From NCBI GenBank assembly GCA_001650895.1, contig LXYH01000019.1, positions 30,400-94,399 on the forward strand: a DNA stretch of 64,000 nucleotides, read 5' to 3'. Positions within the stretch are counted from its first letter, which is position 1. Every line of letters starts with the position of its first letter. The notes beneath the pieces were generated by a model. That model was not told the origin of the DNA and did no database searches. It saw only the letters and a program-made list of their open reading frames with translations. Origin of the DNA: Rhodobacteraceae bacterium EhC02. GTDB lineage: Bacteria > Pseudomonadota > Alphaproteobacteria > Rhodobacterales > Rhodobacteraceae. The position numbers and the translations under genes are program-made. Of the stretch, positions 28,295-36,918 are shown one piece after another.

Positions 28295-29527
28295 ATGAAG
28301 CTTGCTGATCTTGACATCATCGTGACCGCGCCCCCCGCGCCGGGCTGGGGCGGGCGGTACTGGATCTTCGTGAAGGTCACGACCGACACCGGCATCACGG
28401 GCTGGGGCGAATGCTATGCCTCAAGCGTCGGGCCCGATGCCATGCGCGCGGTGATCGAGGATGTGTTCGCCCGCCACATGCAGGGCGAGAACCCCGAGAA
28501 TATCGAGAAGATGTTCCGCCGCGTCTATTCGTCCGGCTTTACCCAGCGCCCCGACCTGACGGTGATGGGCGCATTTTCAGGGCTGGAAATCGCGTGCTGG
28601 GACATCCTGGGCAAGGATCGCGGACGGCCGGTCTGGGCGCTGCTGGGCGGCAAGATGAACGACCGGCTGCGCGCCTATACCTATCTCTATCCGCTGCCCC
28701 ATCACGAACATGGGCCCTTCTGGGTCTCGCCCGAGATGGCCGCGGAATCCGCGATCGATGCCGTGGATCGCGGCTATACGGCGGTCAAGTTCGACCCCGC
28801 CGGCCCCTATACGATGCGCGGCGGCCATATGCCTGCGATGTCCGATATTTCCCGTTCGGTCGCCTTTTGCCGTGCGATCCGCGAGGCGGTGGGCGATCGT
28901 GCCGACCTGCTGTTCGGCACCCATGGGCAGTTCAGCACCGCGGGCGCGATCCGGATGGGCCAGGCGCTGGAGCCCTATAGCCCGCTGTGGTACGAAGAAC
29001 CGATGCCGCCAGATAATCTGCTGGAATTCCAGAAGGTTGCGCAGGCCGTTCGCATTCCTCTGGCCACGGGCGAGCGGATGACCACCAAGGCGGAATTCGC
29101 CACCCTGCTGCGTACCGGCGGGGCCGAGATCTTGCAGCCCGCGCTGGGGCGTGCCGGCGGCATCTGGGAGATGAAGAAAGTGGCCGCCATGGCCGAGGCC
29201 TTCAACGCGCAGATGGCCCCGCATCTTTACGCAGGCCCCGTGGAATGGGCCGCGAACATCCATCTGGCCGCCTCGATCCCCAATCTTCTGATGATCGAAA
29301 CCATCGAGACCCCGTTCCATGACAAGCTGATCAAGGGGATGATCCGGGTCGAGAACGGCCATGTGATCCCGCCCGAAACCCCCGGTCTCGGGATCGAGAT
29401 CGACGAGGATCTGGCCCGCGCGCACCCCTTCACCGGGACGGGTTTGCACCTGCAAATGCAGGAAGACCCTTGCGATTACCAGAATGAGAACCATTTTGAA
29501 GGCGGTGCTCCGGCTGACAAGCAGTAA
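28295..29527 (+). CDS. Mandelate racemase/muconate lactonizing (enolase) superfamily enzyme
   Basis: 410-residue enolase-superfamily protein. N-terminal capping domain (1-130) includes ITGWGECYASSVGPDA; the barrel contains TAVKFDPAG (lysine end of strand 2), WYEEPMPPDN (second metal ligand region), GERMTTKAEF (third) and later MAPHLYAGPVEW. Where many members show VD.N at the first metal ligand, this one has LLFGTHGQF, placing a histidine near the metal. Usual reactions are racemisation, dehydration or lactone isomerisation of sugar acids. Preceded by an AGGAGCGACGG ribosome-binding site. Confidence 0.85.
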   Translation: MKLADLDIIVTAPPAPGWGGRYWIFVKVTTDTGITGWGECYASSVGPDAMRAVIEDVFARHMQGENPENIEKMFRRVYSSGFTQRPDLTVMGAFSGLEIACWDILGKDRGRPVWALLGGKMNDRLRAYTYLYPLPHHEHGPFWVSPEMAAESAIDAVDRGYTAVKFDPAGPYTMRGGHMPAMSDISRSVAFCRAIREAVGDRADLLFGTHGQFSTAGAIRMGQALEPYSPLWYEEPMPPDNLLEFQKVAQAVRIPLATGERMTTKAEFATLLRTGGAEILQPALGRAGGIWEMKKVAAMAEAFNAQMAPHLYAGPVEWAANIHLAASIPNLLMIETIETPFHDKLIKGMIRVENGHVIPPETPGLGIEIDEDLARAHPFTGTGLHLQMQEDPCDYQNENHFEGGAPADKQ

Positions 29528-29572
29528 TGTCGCACTTTCCGGAGGGGTGTGATAAGAGAGTTGAGCGACCCC

Positions 29573-29944
29573 ATGCAGGACCTGGCAGAATTGACGACGA
29601 CAACACAAAGCCCGCCCGCGCCGCCCTCTGAAATGGCGCGTAGCGCCGAGGCGGCTGCGGCCTATCTCAAGACGCTGGCCCATGAGGGGCGGCTGATGAT
29701 CCTGTGCCATCTCGGCTCGGGCGAGAAATCCGTGGGCGAGTTGGAAAACCTGCTTGAGATCCGGCAGGCCGCCGTCAGCCAGATGCTGGCGCGCCTGCGC
29801 GAGGAAGGTCTTGTGACCACACGGCGCGAGGGCAAGACGATCTTCTACAGCCTCGCCGATGAAAACACCTATGAGGTGATCGGCCTTCTGTACCGTCTGT
29901 TCTGCAGCCCCGAAGGCAAGGACACGACCCGCACCTCCTGCTGA
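29573..29944 (+). CDS. ArsR-family repressor of SqrR/BigR type
   Basis: 123-residue winged-helix repressor (ATG 29573; a GTG eight codons upstream at 29549 is possible but sits on the GGAGGGG Shine-Dalgarno). The helix-turn-helix LLEIRQAAVSQMLARLREEGLV and wing TRREGKTIFYSL are clear. There are two key cysteines, C45 (LMILCHL) and C111 (LYRLFC), exactly 66 residues apart. That is the spacing of C41/C107 in Rhodobacter SqrR and C42/C108 in BigR, which form a tetrasulfide with persulfides. No arsenic-type CVC motif is present. Probable sulfide/polysulfide sensor; its targets are not evident nearby. Confidence 0.85.
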   Translation: MQDLAELTTTTQSPPAPPSEMARSAEAAAAYLKTLAHEGRLMILCHLGSGEKSVGELENLLEIRQAAVSQMLARLREEGLVTTRREGKTIFYSLADENTYEVIGLLYRLFCSPEGKDTTRTSC

Positions 29945-29961
29945 TCACCGGACTTGCGGCC

Positions 29962-30849
29962 TCAGCCCTGTGACCACCAGTCGGCGATCTGGGCGCGCGC
30001 AATCGCGGATTGCGGACCGATGGCGACCAGCCGGGTCCTTGCGACCCTGTCCAGCGCGGGTTTGATCTCGATGCTGCGCCCCACGACCTGAACCTCCCAG
30101 CCGGTGCTGTCGGGCGCGGCCACAAGCCCCTTGATCCGGTAAAGCGCCTGCGGCGCCTGCGCCAGTTTAGCGGCCAGCGCCGCGCGGGTCATCGCCTCGT
30201 CGCCCTCATGACTCCAGCCGACATAGGCAGGATGACCGCCCCCGTCGCGCTTGCCCTGCAAGGGCGCAAGCCCCCCCAGAAGCAGCGGCGCCACGGCGGC
30301 GCAATCGGCGACATCGATCTGCGGCGCGGCGCTGAGCGCGGCCAGCCGCGCGGCCAGGGCGGGCGGCACGCCCCCTTCCGCCTTCGAGATCAGCAGCAGG
30401 TCCGCCGCCGCCACCTGGCCCCGGATCTGCGCACCGATCTGCGCGTCATCGGCCAGCGCCCCCCAATGCAGCGCATCCACGACCACGGCGATGCCGCCAT
30501 AGGCCATGTCTGGTTCTGCCCGTGCCGCCGTGGCGATGCGCGCGGGATCCGCGATGCCTGACGCCTCGATCAACAGATGATCCGGGCGCGGGCGGCGATC
30601 CAGCGCATCCCCCATCGCCATGAAAAGATCGGCCCCCATGGTGCAGCAGACGCAGCCATTGGTCAGGGTCATCGTGTCGCCATCCGCCGACACCAGCAGA
30701 TCGGCGTCGATGTTGATCGCGCCGAAATCATTGACCATGACCAGCACACGCTGGCCATGATCCTCGCGCAGCAAGCGGTTGATCAGCGTGGTCTTGCCCG
30801 CGCCAAGATATCCGCCGATCACCGTCAGGGGCAGGCGCGGCAGGCTCAT
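29962..30849 (-). CDS. CobW/COG0523 family GTPase metallochaperone
   Basis: 295-residue G3E GTPase. P-loop GGYLGAGKTT at 12-21, switch-region EASGIADP, guanine-recognition-like SKAE, and the metal-binding CxCC motif NGCVCC with C66, C68, C69. The C-terminal CobW domain is short and lacks a His-rich tail. Its ATG overlaps the stop of the upstream amidohydrolase (ATGA at 30846-30849), so it is translationally coupled to a metal-dependent hydrolase and is likely to supply its zinc or related metal. Confidence 0.88.
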   Translation of the reverse strand: MSLPRLPLTVIGGYLGAGKTTLINRLLREDHGQRVLVMVNDFGAINIDADLLVSADGDTMTLTNGCVCCTMGADLFMAMGDALDRRPRPDHLLIEASGIADPARIATAARAEPDMAYGGIAVVVDALHWGALADDAQIGAQIRGQVAAADLLLISKAEGGVPPALAARLAALSAAPQIDVADCAAVAPLLLGGLAPLQGKRDGGGHPAYVGWSHEGDEAMTRAALAAKLAQAPQALYRIKGLVAAPDSTGWEVQVVGRSIEIKPALDRVARTRLVAIGPQSAIARAQIADWWSQG

Positions 30850-32474
30850 GCCAGGTGCACCCGCCCGTCAAGGACAGTGCCCAGAACCGGCACATCCTTC
30901 AGCGCCATGGGATCGACACCCAAAGGATCATCGCCCAGGATCGCGAAATCCGCGCGCTTGCCGGTCTCGATGCTGCCGACCTCGTGATCCATCTTCAGGG
31001 TGAAGGCCGCCCCAAGCGTGATCGCATGCAGCGCCTCGGGCACGGTGATGCATTGGGCCGCGCCCAGGGTGCGGCCCGTCATGGTCTGCCGGTTGACGGC
31101 GCACCAGGCGGTGAACAAGGGCCCCAGCGGCGTCACGGGCGCGTCGGAATGCAGCGCCACATGCACGCCCGCATCCAGCGCCGCGCGGGCAGCATTCATC
31201 CGGCAGGCGCGATCCTCGCCCACGGTCAGGGCGGCGTGCTGATCACCGAAATACCAGATGTGATTGGAAAAGATATTGGTGCAGACGCCCAGTTCCGCAC
31301 AGCGCAGGAACTGGTCCACCCCCATCAGCTGACAATGCTGCAGGACATGGCGCGCATCCTGCCAGGGATGGCTGCGGGCAGCTTCGGCAATCGCGTCGAT
31401 GGCAACCGCGCTGGCCTCGTCGCCGTTGACATGGATGTGCATCTGGACGCCGGCCTGCTGCATGGTGGCCACCATGCGCTGGATCTCGGCGGGGGCCATG
31501 TTCCAGATCCCGTTGGCCTGTCCGCCGACGTAGCCGGGCCATTTCACCCGCGCGGTCCAGCCCTGGATCGAGCCGTCGGTCATCAGTTTGACCGCCCCCA
31601 TCCGCAGCTTGTCACGCGACTGCGCCTTGAGGGCCAGTGCGCGCGCCGCCGCCTGCGCGGGATCCGTCCCGGCCACACCCAGCACCGGCACCAGCCGTGC
31701 CGGAAAATCCGCATCATCCGTCACGGCGACCAGCGTCGCCAGATCGGCATCCTCCATCTGTGAGTAGAGATCGGTAACAGTGGTCACGCCGGCCCGCATG
31801 CAGACCGCGCCATAGCTGCGGATCGCGCCCTCGGTCTGGGAAAGCCCGCGAAAATCCATGCCGACACGCCGCATCACCGGGAACATCGCCGCCATTTCCT
31901 GCAACTCGCCGGTGGGATCGCCCTTGGCGTCCTTTACCACGCCCTCGGCATTGGTGGCCCGGTCATAGCCCGCCATCTCCAGCGCCTTCGAGTTCACGCA
32001 CATCAGGTGGAAATTCGAGAACATGATCGCCACCGGCCGGTCGGTGCTGATCTGGTCCAGATGCTTGCGGCTGAGGCGCTCACCCGAGAAGAAGATCGGA
32101 TCCAACCCCCAGCCCAGAAGCGGCTGACCGGGTTCAAGCGTCTTTTCATAGTCCGACAGGTCGCGCACCACCGCATCCAGATCGGGCTTGCCCTTCCACC
32201 ATTTGCCCTGTGGGTCCATGCGGTCGTGATACCCGGCATAGGCGAAATTCCACATCGCGCCTGCCATCATGTGCGCATGACCTTCGACCAGACCCGGCAT
32301 CAGCACCGCATCCTTGAGGCTGTCATCATGGCGCACAGCGCCCCAGGCATCGGCGCAATCCGCGCCACCCACGGCCAGAATCCGCCCGTCCCGGACAGCG
32401 ACATGTGTCGCCTCGGGTCGGTTCGGATCCATGGTGATGATCTTGCGGGCGCTGAAGACGGTGATTGTGGACAT
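30846..32474 (-). CDS. YtcJ-like metal-dependent amidohydrolase, copy A
   Basis: 542-residue amidohydrolase-3 family enzyme. Metal ligands H66 and H68 in MPGLVEGHAHMM; central VKLMTDGSIQGW (position of the bridging lysine), later HIHVNGDEA and VALHSDAPVTPLGP. The N-terminal beta-sandwich strand TVFSARKIITMDPNRPEATHV is shared with copy B. YtcJ-type enzymes cleave N-substituted amides or formamides. It lies 16 bp behind copy B in one minus-strand unit with the CobW GTPase, opposite a LysR regulator. Substrate unknown; a peptide-type ABC importer is next door. Confidence 0.85.
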   Translation of the reverse strand: MSTITVFSARKIITMDPNRPEATHVAVRDGRILAVGGADCADAWGAVRHDDSLKDAVLMPGLVEGHAHMMAGAMWNFAYAGYHDRMDPQGKWWKGKPDLDAVVRDLSDYEKTLEPGQPLLGWGLDPIFFSGERLSRKHLDQISTDRPVAIMFSNFHLMCVNSKALEMAGYDRATNAEGVVKDAKGDPTGELQEMAAMFPVMRRVGMDFRGLSQTEGAIRSYGAVCMRAGVTTVTDLYSQMEDADLATLVAVTDDADFPARLVPVLGVAGTDPAQAAARALALKAQSRDKLRMGAVKLMTDGSIQGWTARVKWPGYVGGQANGIWNMAPAEIQRMVATMQQAGVQMHIHVNGDEASAVAIDAIAEAARSHPWQDARHVLQHCQLMGVDQFLRCAELGVCTNIFSNHIWYFGDQHAALTVGEDRACRMNAARAALDAGVHVALHSDAPVTPLGPLFTAWCAVNRQTMTGRTLGAAQCITVPEALHAITLGAAFTLKMDHEVGSIETGKRADFAILGDDPLGVDPMALKDVPVLGTVLDGRVHLA

Positions 32475-32490
32475 CGGGTTCCTTTCCTTC

Positions 32491-34122
32491 TCAAATCATA
32501 GCATCGACATGACCGTCAATGACGGTGCCCAACACGGGCAGGTCTTTCAGGCGAACCGGGTCGATGGCAAGCGGGTCTTCGGCCAGAACCACGAAATCGG
32601 CACGCTTGCCGGTCTCGATGCTGCCGATCTCGGCCTCCAGCTTCAGCGTGCGGGCCGCCCCCATGGTGATGGCGTAAAGCGCCTCGGGCACCGTGATGCG
32701 TTGCGCCGCCCCCAATGTGCGCCCCGACATCGTCAGGCGGTTGACCGCGCACCATGCGGTGAACAGGGGGCCCATCGGCGTGACGGGGGCATCGGAATGG
32801 ATCGCCATGGTCAGCCCCGCATCCAGCGCCGCGCGGCAGGCATCCATGCGCGCGGCACGATCCGGCCCGATGGTCAGCGCGGCATGCTGGTCGCCGAAAT
32901 ACCAGATGTGATTGGCAAAAAGGTTCACGCAAACACCCAGTTCGGCCGCACGGGCAAAGAGGGCCGGCCCCATCATCTGCGCATGCTGCAGCACATGGCG
33001 GGCACCGGGCCAGGGATGGGCGCGGGCCGCCGCCGAGAGCGCATCCAGCACGACGGTGCTGGCCTCGTCGCCATTGGTGTGGATATGCATCTGGATGCCC
33101 GCCTGCTGCATCATCGCGCAGGTGGCATGGATCTGCGCGGGCGGCATGTTCCAGATGCCGTTGGGCTGCCCGCCCACGTAACCCGGCCACAGGATGCGCG
33201 CGCTGAACCCCTGGATCGAGCCATCAGTCATCAGCTTGACCGCACCAAATCGCAGCTTGTCATGGTTCACCCGGCGCAGGTCGGCCATCTGGGCGCGCAC
33301 TTCTTCGGGGGTGCTGTGCAGGGTCGACACGGCAGGCACGATCCGCACGGGATATTCGGGGCGCACCGTGGCTTGGGCCAGGGCTTCGGCACCCTCTTGC
33401 GTGACCATGGCGAAAAGATCGGTGGCTGTGGTGACACCTGACCGGCGGCAAATCCGCCCGAACGCATCGACATAGGCGCGCTGATGCGAGCGGGTGCGGA
33501 AATCCATGCCGATGCGGCGCATCACCGGGAACATCGCCGCCATTTCATGCAGCTCGCCGTTGGGTTCCCCGTCGGGCCGGCGCTGAATGCCCTCGACATT
33601 GCTGGCGCGATCATAGCCCACCGCCGCAAGGGCCGCGGAATTCACGCACATCAGGTGGCCCGACGAAAACAGCACCACCACCGGCCGGTCAGCAGTGACA
33701 CTGTCCAGATGATCGCGAGTCAGACGTGCCGAGGACAGGAAGATCGGGTCAAAACCCCAGGCGATCAACGGCTCGTCCGGACCAAGGCGCACGGCCGCGT
33801 CTTTCAGCCGGGCAAGAACGGCACCGATTTCGGTCAGGCCAGGCCATGGCTGGCCGTCCGGGTCGACACGGTCGTGAAACCCCACGTAGGTGTAATCCCA
33901 GAAACAGGTTTCCGACATGTGGCTGTGCCCCTCGACAAAGCCGGGCATCAGAACGGTTTCCGCCAGCCGGTTGTCGTGACGCACGCGGCCCCACTGATCG
34001 GCGCAGGCCGCGTCACCCACGGCCAGAACATGGCCGTCGCGCACCGCGACATGGGTGGCCGTGGGCCGGTTCGGGTCCATGGTGATGATCTTTGCAGCCT
34101 GAAAGACAGTGATCCCGGACAT
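32491..34122 (-). CDS. YtcJ-like metal-dependent amidohydrolase, copy B
   Basis: 543-residue paralogue of the downstream copy A, alignable end to end: both have H66/H68 and nearly the same KIITMDPNRP, HLMCVNS, VKLMTDGSIQG, HIWYFGDQHAALT and AWCAVNR segments. The sequences have diverged clearly, so this is an old tandem duplication with possible substrate split. I chose ATG 34122 (MSGITVFQAAKI), matching copy A in register; a longer frame upstream would run into the divergent lysR start. First gene of the minus-strand unit. Confidence 0.87.
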   Translation of the reverse strand: MSGITVFQAAKIITMDPNRPTATHVAVRDGHVLAVGDAACADQWGRVRHDNRLAETVLMPGFVEGHSHMSETCFWDYTYVGFHDRVDPDGQPWPGLTEIGAVLARLKDAAVRLGPDEPLIAWGFDPIFLSSARLTRDHLDSVTADRPVVVLFSSGHLMCVNSAALAAVGYDRASNVEGIQRRPDGEPNGELHEMAAMFPVMRRIGMDFRTRSHQRAYVDAFGRICRRSGVTTATDLFAMVTQEGAEALAQATVRPEYPVRIVPAVSTLHSTPEEVRAQMADLRRVNHDKLRFGAVKLMTDGSIQGFSARILWPGYVGGQPNGIWNMPPAQIHATCAMMQQAGIQMHIHTNGDEASTVVLDALSAAARAHPWPGARHVLQHAQMMGPALFARAAELGVCVNLFANHIWYFGDQHAALTIGPDRAARMDACRAALDAGLTMAIHSDAPVTPMGPLFTAWCAVNRLTMSGRTLGAAQRITVPEALYAITMGAARTLKLEAEIGSIETGKRADFVVLAEDPLAIDPVRLKDLPVLGTVIDGHVDAMI

Positions 34123-34170
34123 CGCCCCCCCCCTTTTTCCTTCAAGGCGTAAACGAGCTTTGTCCTGTGG

Positions 34171-34183
34171 GAAAATGGTTTTA
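34171..34183. promoter_or_regulatory. Candidate LysR site between amidohydrolase and lysR
   Basis: GAAAATGGTTTTA, an A-tract/T-tract dyad in the 96-bp divergent region. A stronger GAAAACACTGTTTTC dyad occurs at 35205-35219 upstream of the ABC operon. LysR proteins normally bind between divergent promoters, so both may be sites of the regulator at 34219-35190. Inference from shape and position. Confidence 0.35.
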
Positions 34184-34218
34184 CTGTCAGGAGAAACTTG
34201 ATCTGATGGGGGAATGCG

Positions 34219-35190
34219 ATGCATTTCACGCTCAAGCAGCTACGCTACTTCGATGCCGCCGTGCGCAGCGGATCCATTTCGCGCGCTGCCGCCGAAATGC
34301 ATATCTCGCAATCCTCGATCACCGCCTCGATCGACGCGATCGAAGAAAGCCTGGGGATGGAGCTGTTTCGCCGCGTGCCCGCCAAGGGCGTGCAACCCAC
34401 TGAGGCCGGACAGATCGTGGCGACCCGCATCGCGGATTTCCTGGAACAGGCGCGGATCTTCGAATCCGATCTGATGTCACTGTCGGGCGATCCGACCGGC
34501 ACGCTGCATCTGGGCTGCTATGCGCCCACGGCACCCTATGTGCTGCCGCGCGTGCTCAAGCATGTGTCCAAGATCTATCCCGCGATCAGGATCGACCTGA
34601 AGGAGGACAACCTCGAGGCGCTGCAGGATCTGTTGCAGACCGGGCGGATCGATCTTGCGCTGACATACCGTCGGCGCGGCACGGAAACCGGGCCGTTCCA
34701 GCCCCTGTTCATGGCGCGGCCCTGGGCGCTGCTGCCGCTGGATTCGCCCTTGGCCGACAAGGAAAGCCTGGCCCTGTCCGACCTGTCGGGCTTGCCGATG
34801 GTCCTGCTGGATCTGCCCACATCCAAAAGCTACTTCCGGGGGGTTTTCCGTGATCACGGGCTGGAACTGAACGTGGTGCATACCACGAAATCAAGTTCGG
34901 TCCTGCGGGGTCTTGTTGCGGCGGGGTTCGGATATTCGATCCTGAACATCTGCTCCAAGGCCGACCGCGACGGATCGAACGGCTATGTTGCCCGCCCCAT
35001 CGAGGGACAGGTGGACACACCCGAGTTCGGCGTGGCCTATACCCAGGCCTCGCGCCGGTCGACCATCGTGCAGGCCGTGCTCGACATCAGCGCGGATCTG
35101 GCGCGACAGGGCATTTTCGACGATCTCATCCTGACACCCGGCAGCAGCGGCAAGGCCGCGGTCCAAACGGTTGTATCCCCCAAAATTTAG
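34219..35190 (+). CDS. LysR-family regulator of amidohydrolase/ABC cluster
   Basis: 323-residue LysR-type regulator. N-terminal helix-turn-helix (about 1-60) reads LRYFDAAVRSGSISRAAAEMHISQSSITASI, the substrate-binding domain spans about 90-300 (from GTLHLGCYAP). It is divergent from amidohydrolase B and directly upstream of the five-gene ABC importer, so it probably activates both with an imported compound or its hydrolysis product as ligand. Confidence 0.87.
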   Translation: MHFTLKQLRYFDAAVRSGSISRAAAEMHISQSSITASIDAIEESLGMELFRRVPAKGVQPTEAGQIVATRIADFLEQARIFESDLMSLSGDPTGTLHLGCYAPTAPYVLPRVLKHVSKIYPAIRIDLKEDNLEALQDLLQTGRIDLALTYRRRGTETGPFQPLFMARPWALLPLDSPLADKESLALSDLSGLPMVLLDLPTSKSYFRGVFRDHGLELNVVHTTKSSSVLRGLVAAGFGYSILNICSKADRDGSNGYVARPIEGQVDTPEFGVAYTQASRRSTIVQAVLDISADLARQGIFDDLILTPGSSGKAAVQTVVSPKI

Positions 35191-35204
35191 GTTTTTCATC
35201 CACA

Positions 35205-35219
35205 GAAAACACTGTTTTC
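35205..35219. promoter_or_regulatory. Perfect dyad GAAAACA-C-TGTTTTC upstream of ABC operon
   Basis: 7-bp perfect arms around one base, in the 102-bp gap between lysR and the binding-protein gene, 73 bp before its ATG. Similar in outline to GAAAATGGTTTTA at 34171. Candidate operator of the neighbouring LysR; alternatively a small hairpin in the leader. Confidence 0.4.
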
Positions 35220-35292
35220 CGAGGATAGGGTCGTCGCTAGCCTTTGCGACAAGGGAAAAAACAAAGACCCACGCCACAACCGGGAGACTGAC

Positions 35293-36849
35293 ATGAAAAT
35301 GATGACACGCCTGATGGGCGCGGCGGTGATTGCCGCATCGGCCCTTTCCACCGCTCCTTTGCAGGCCGAAGGCACGTTGGTGATCGCATCCAGCCAGGTG
35401 CCGCGCCACCTGAACGGCGCGGTGCAGTCGGGGATCGCAACCGCGGTGCCTTCGACACAGATCTTCGCCTCGCCCCTGCGCTATGACGAAAACTGGGAAC
35501 CGCAGCCCTACCTGGCGGAATCCTGGTCGGTCAGCGACGACGGGCTGAGCGTGACGCTGAACCTTGTGCAGAACGCCACATTCCATGACGGCAAGCCGGT
35601 CACATCCGAAGATGTCGCCTTCTCGATCATGACGATCAAGGAAAACCATCCCTTCAAGTCGATGTTCGCGCCGGTCGAGGCAATCGAGACGCCCGATGCC
35701 CATACCGCCGTCATCAAGCTGAGCGCCCCGCACCCTGCCCTGCTGCTGGCCCTGTCGCCCGCGCTGGCGCCGATCCTGCCCAAGCACATCTATGGCGACG
35801 GTCAGGACGTGAAGGCGCATCCCGCGAATTCGGCCCCGATTGGTTCGGGCCCCTTCATGCTGTCGGAATTCACCCCCGGCGAAGCCATCGTGCTGAAGAA
35901 GAACCCGAATTTCTTCATCGAAGGCCGCCCGGTGCTGGATGAGATCATCATCCGCATCATCAACGACCCCTCAGCGCTGCTGATCGCGATGGAAAACGGC
36001 GAGGCGGATGTCTATCCCTTCATGGCCGGCAGCCAGGAGATCAAGCGCCTGGGCGAAGCCGATCACCTGACCGTCACCAACGAGGGCTATGCCGCCGTGG
36101 GTCCGATCAACTGGCTGGCCTTCAACACCAAGTCGCCGAAACTGTCGGATGTCCGGGTGCGTCAGGCGATTTCCTATGCGGTCGACCGCGACTTCATCAC
36201 CAAGGCCCTGCATCGCGGCGTGTCGACCCCGCAGCGCAGCCCGATCATCGAAAGCTCGCCCTTCTTCGATGCCGCGGCTGTCACCGCCTATGATGTGGAT
36301 CTGGAAAAGGCCAAGGCCCTGATGGCCGAGGCAGGCTTTGGCGACGGCATGGAACTGACCGTGGATTACATCCCCGGTCCGGCTGAACAGCAGAAAAGCA
36401 TCGCCGAATACCTCAAGTCGCAGCTGGCCAAGATCGGCATCGACGTGACCGTGCGCGCCGCCCCCGATTTCCCGACATGGGCGGGCCGCGTCGGCGGGCA
36501 TGACTTCGAGCTGACGATGGACGTGGTCTTCAACTGGGGCGACCCGGTGATCGGCGTGCACCGCACCTATCTGACCGACAACATCCGTCAGGGCGTCATC
36601 TGGTCCAACACGCAAAGCTATTCCAACGCCCGCGTGGACGAGATCCTGGCGCAAGCGGCGGTGGAGGGCGATTTCGCCAAGCGCAAGGCCCTCTATTCCG
36701 AGTTCCAGGCCCTGGTGACGCAGGATGTGCCGATCTACTTCATCAACGCCACCCCCTATCACACGGCCTACAAGAAGGACCTGGTCAACGCCCCCATGGG
36801 CATCTGGGGCACCATGCATCCGATGGACCGCGTCCACTGGTCCAAGTGA
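35293..36849 (+). CDS. Dipeptide/oligopeptide-type ABC substrate-binding protein
   Basis: 518-residue family-5 extracellular binding protein (DppA/OppA type) with a signal peptide MKMMTRLMGAAV...TAPLQA of about 24 residues. Typical segments are YLAESWSVSDDGLSVTLNL, FHDGKPVTSEDVAFSI, VRQAISYAVDR and the C-terminal DVPIYFINATPYHTAYKKDL. Such receptors take peptides but also nickel, opines and other amides. First gene of an operon with two permeases and two ATPases; a terminator-like hairpin after it should raise its level over the membrane parts. Confidence 0.9.
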   Translation: MKMMTRLMGAAVIAASALSTAPLQAEGTLVIASSQVPRHLNGAVQSGIATAVPSTQIFASPLRYDENWEPQPYLAESWSVSDDGLSVTLNLVQNATFHDGKPVTSEDVAFSIMTIKENHPFKSMFAPVEAIETPDAHTAVIKLSAPHPALLLALSPALAPILPKHIYGDGQDVKAHPANSAPIGSGPFMLSEFTPGEAIVLKKNPNFFIEGRPVLDEIIIRIINDPSALLIAMENGEADVYPFMAGSQEIKRLGEADHLTVTNEGYAAVGPINWLAFNTKSPKLSDVRVRQAISYAVDRDFITKALHRGVSTPQRSPIIESSPFFDAAAVTAYDVDLEKAKALMAEAGFGDGMELTVDYIPGPAEQQKSIAEYLKSQLAKIGIDVTVRAAPDFPTWAGRVGGHDFELTMDVVFNWGDPVIGVHRTYLTDNIRQGVIWSNTQSYSNARVDEILAQAAVEGDFAKRKALYSEFQALVTQDVPIYFINATPYHTAYKKDLVNAPMGIWGTMHPMDRVHWSK

Positions 36850-36862
36850 TCTGAACCGCGAC

Positions 36863-36899
36863 ACGGGCCGCCCGCATCGCGCGGCGGCCCGTCTTTTTT
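36863..36899 (+). terminator. Terminator-like hairpin inside ABC operon
   Basis: ACGGGCCGCC ... GGCGGCCCGT stem (36863-36892) followed by C and TTTTTT. It lies 14 bp after the binding-protein stop and 20 bp before the first permease. Acts as attenuator or 3'-end protector, a common device after binding-protein genes. Confidence 0.7.
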
Positions 36900-36918
36900 C
36901 TGGCAATCGGGACATGTC

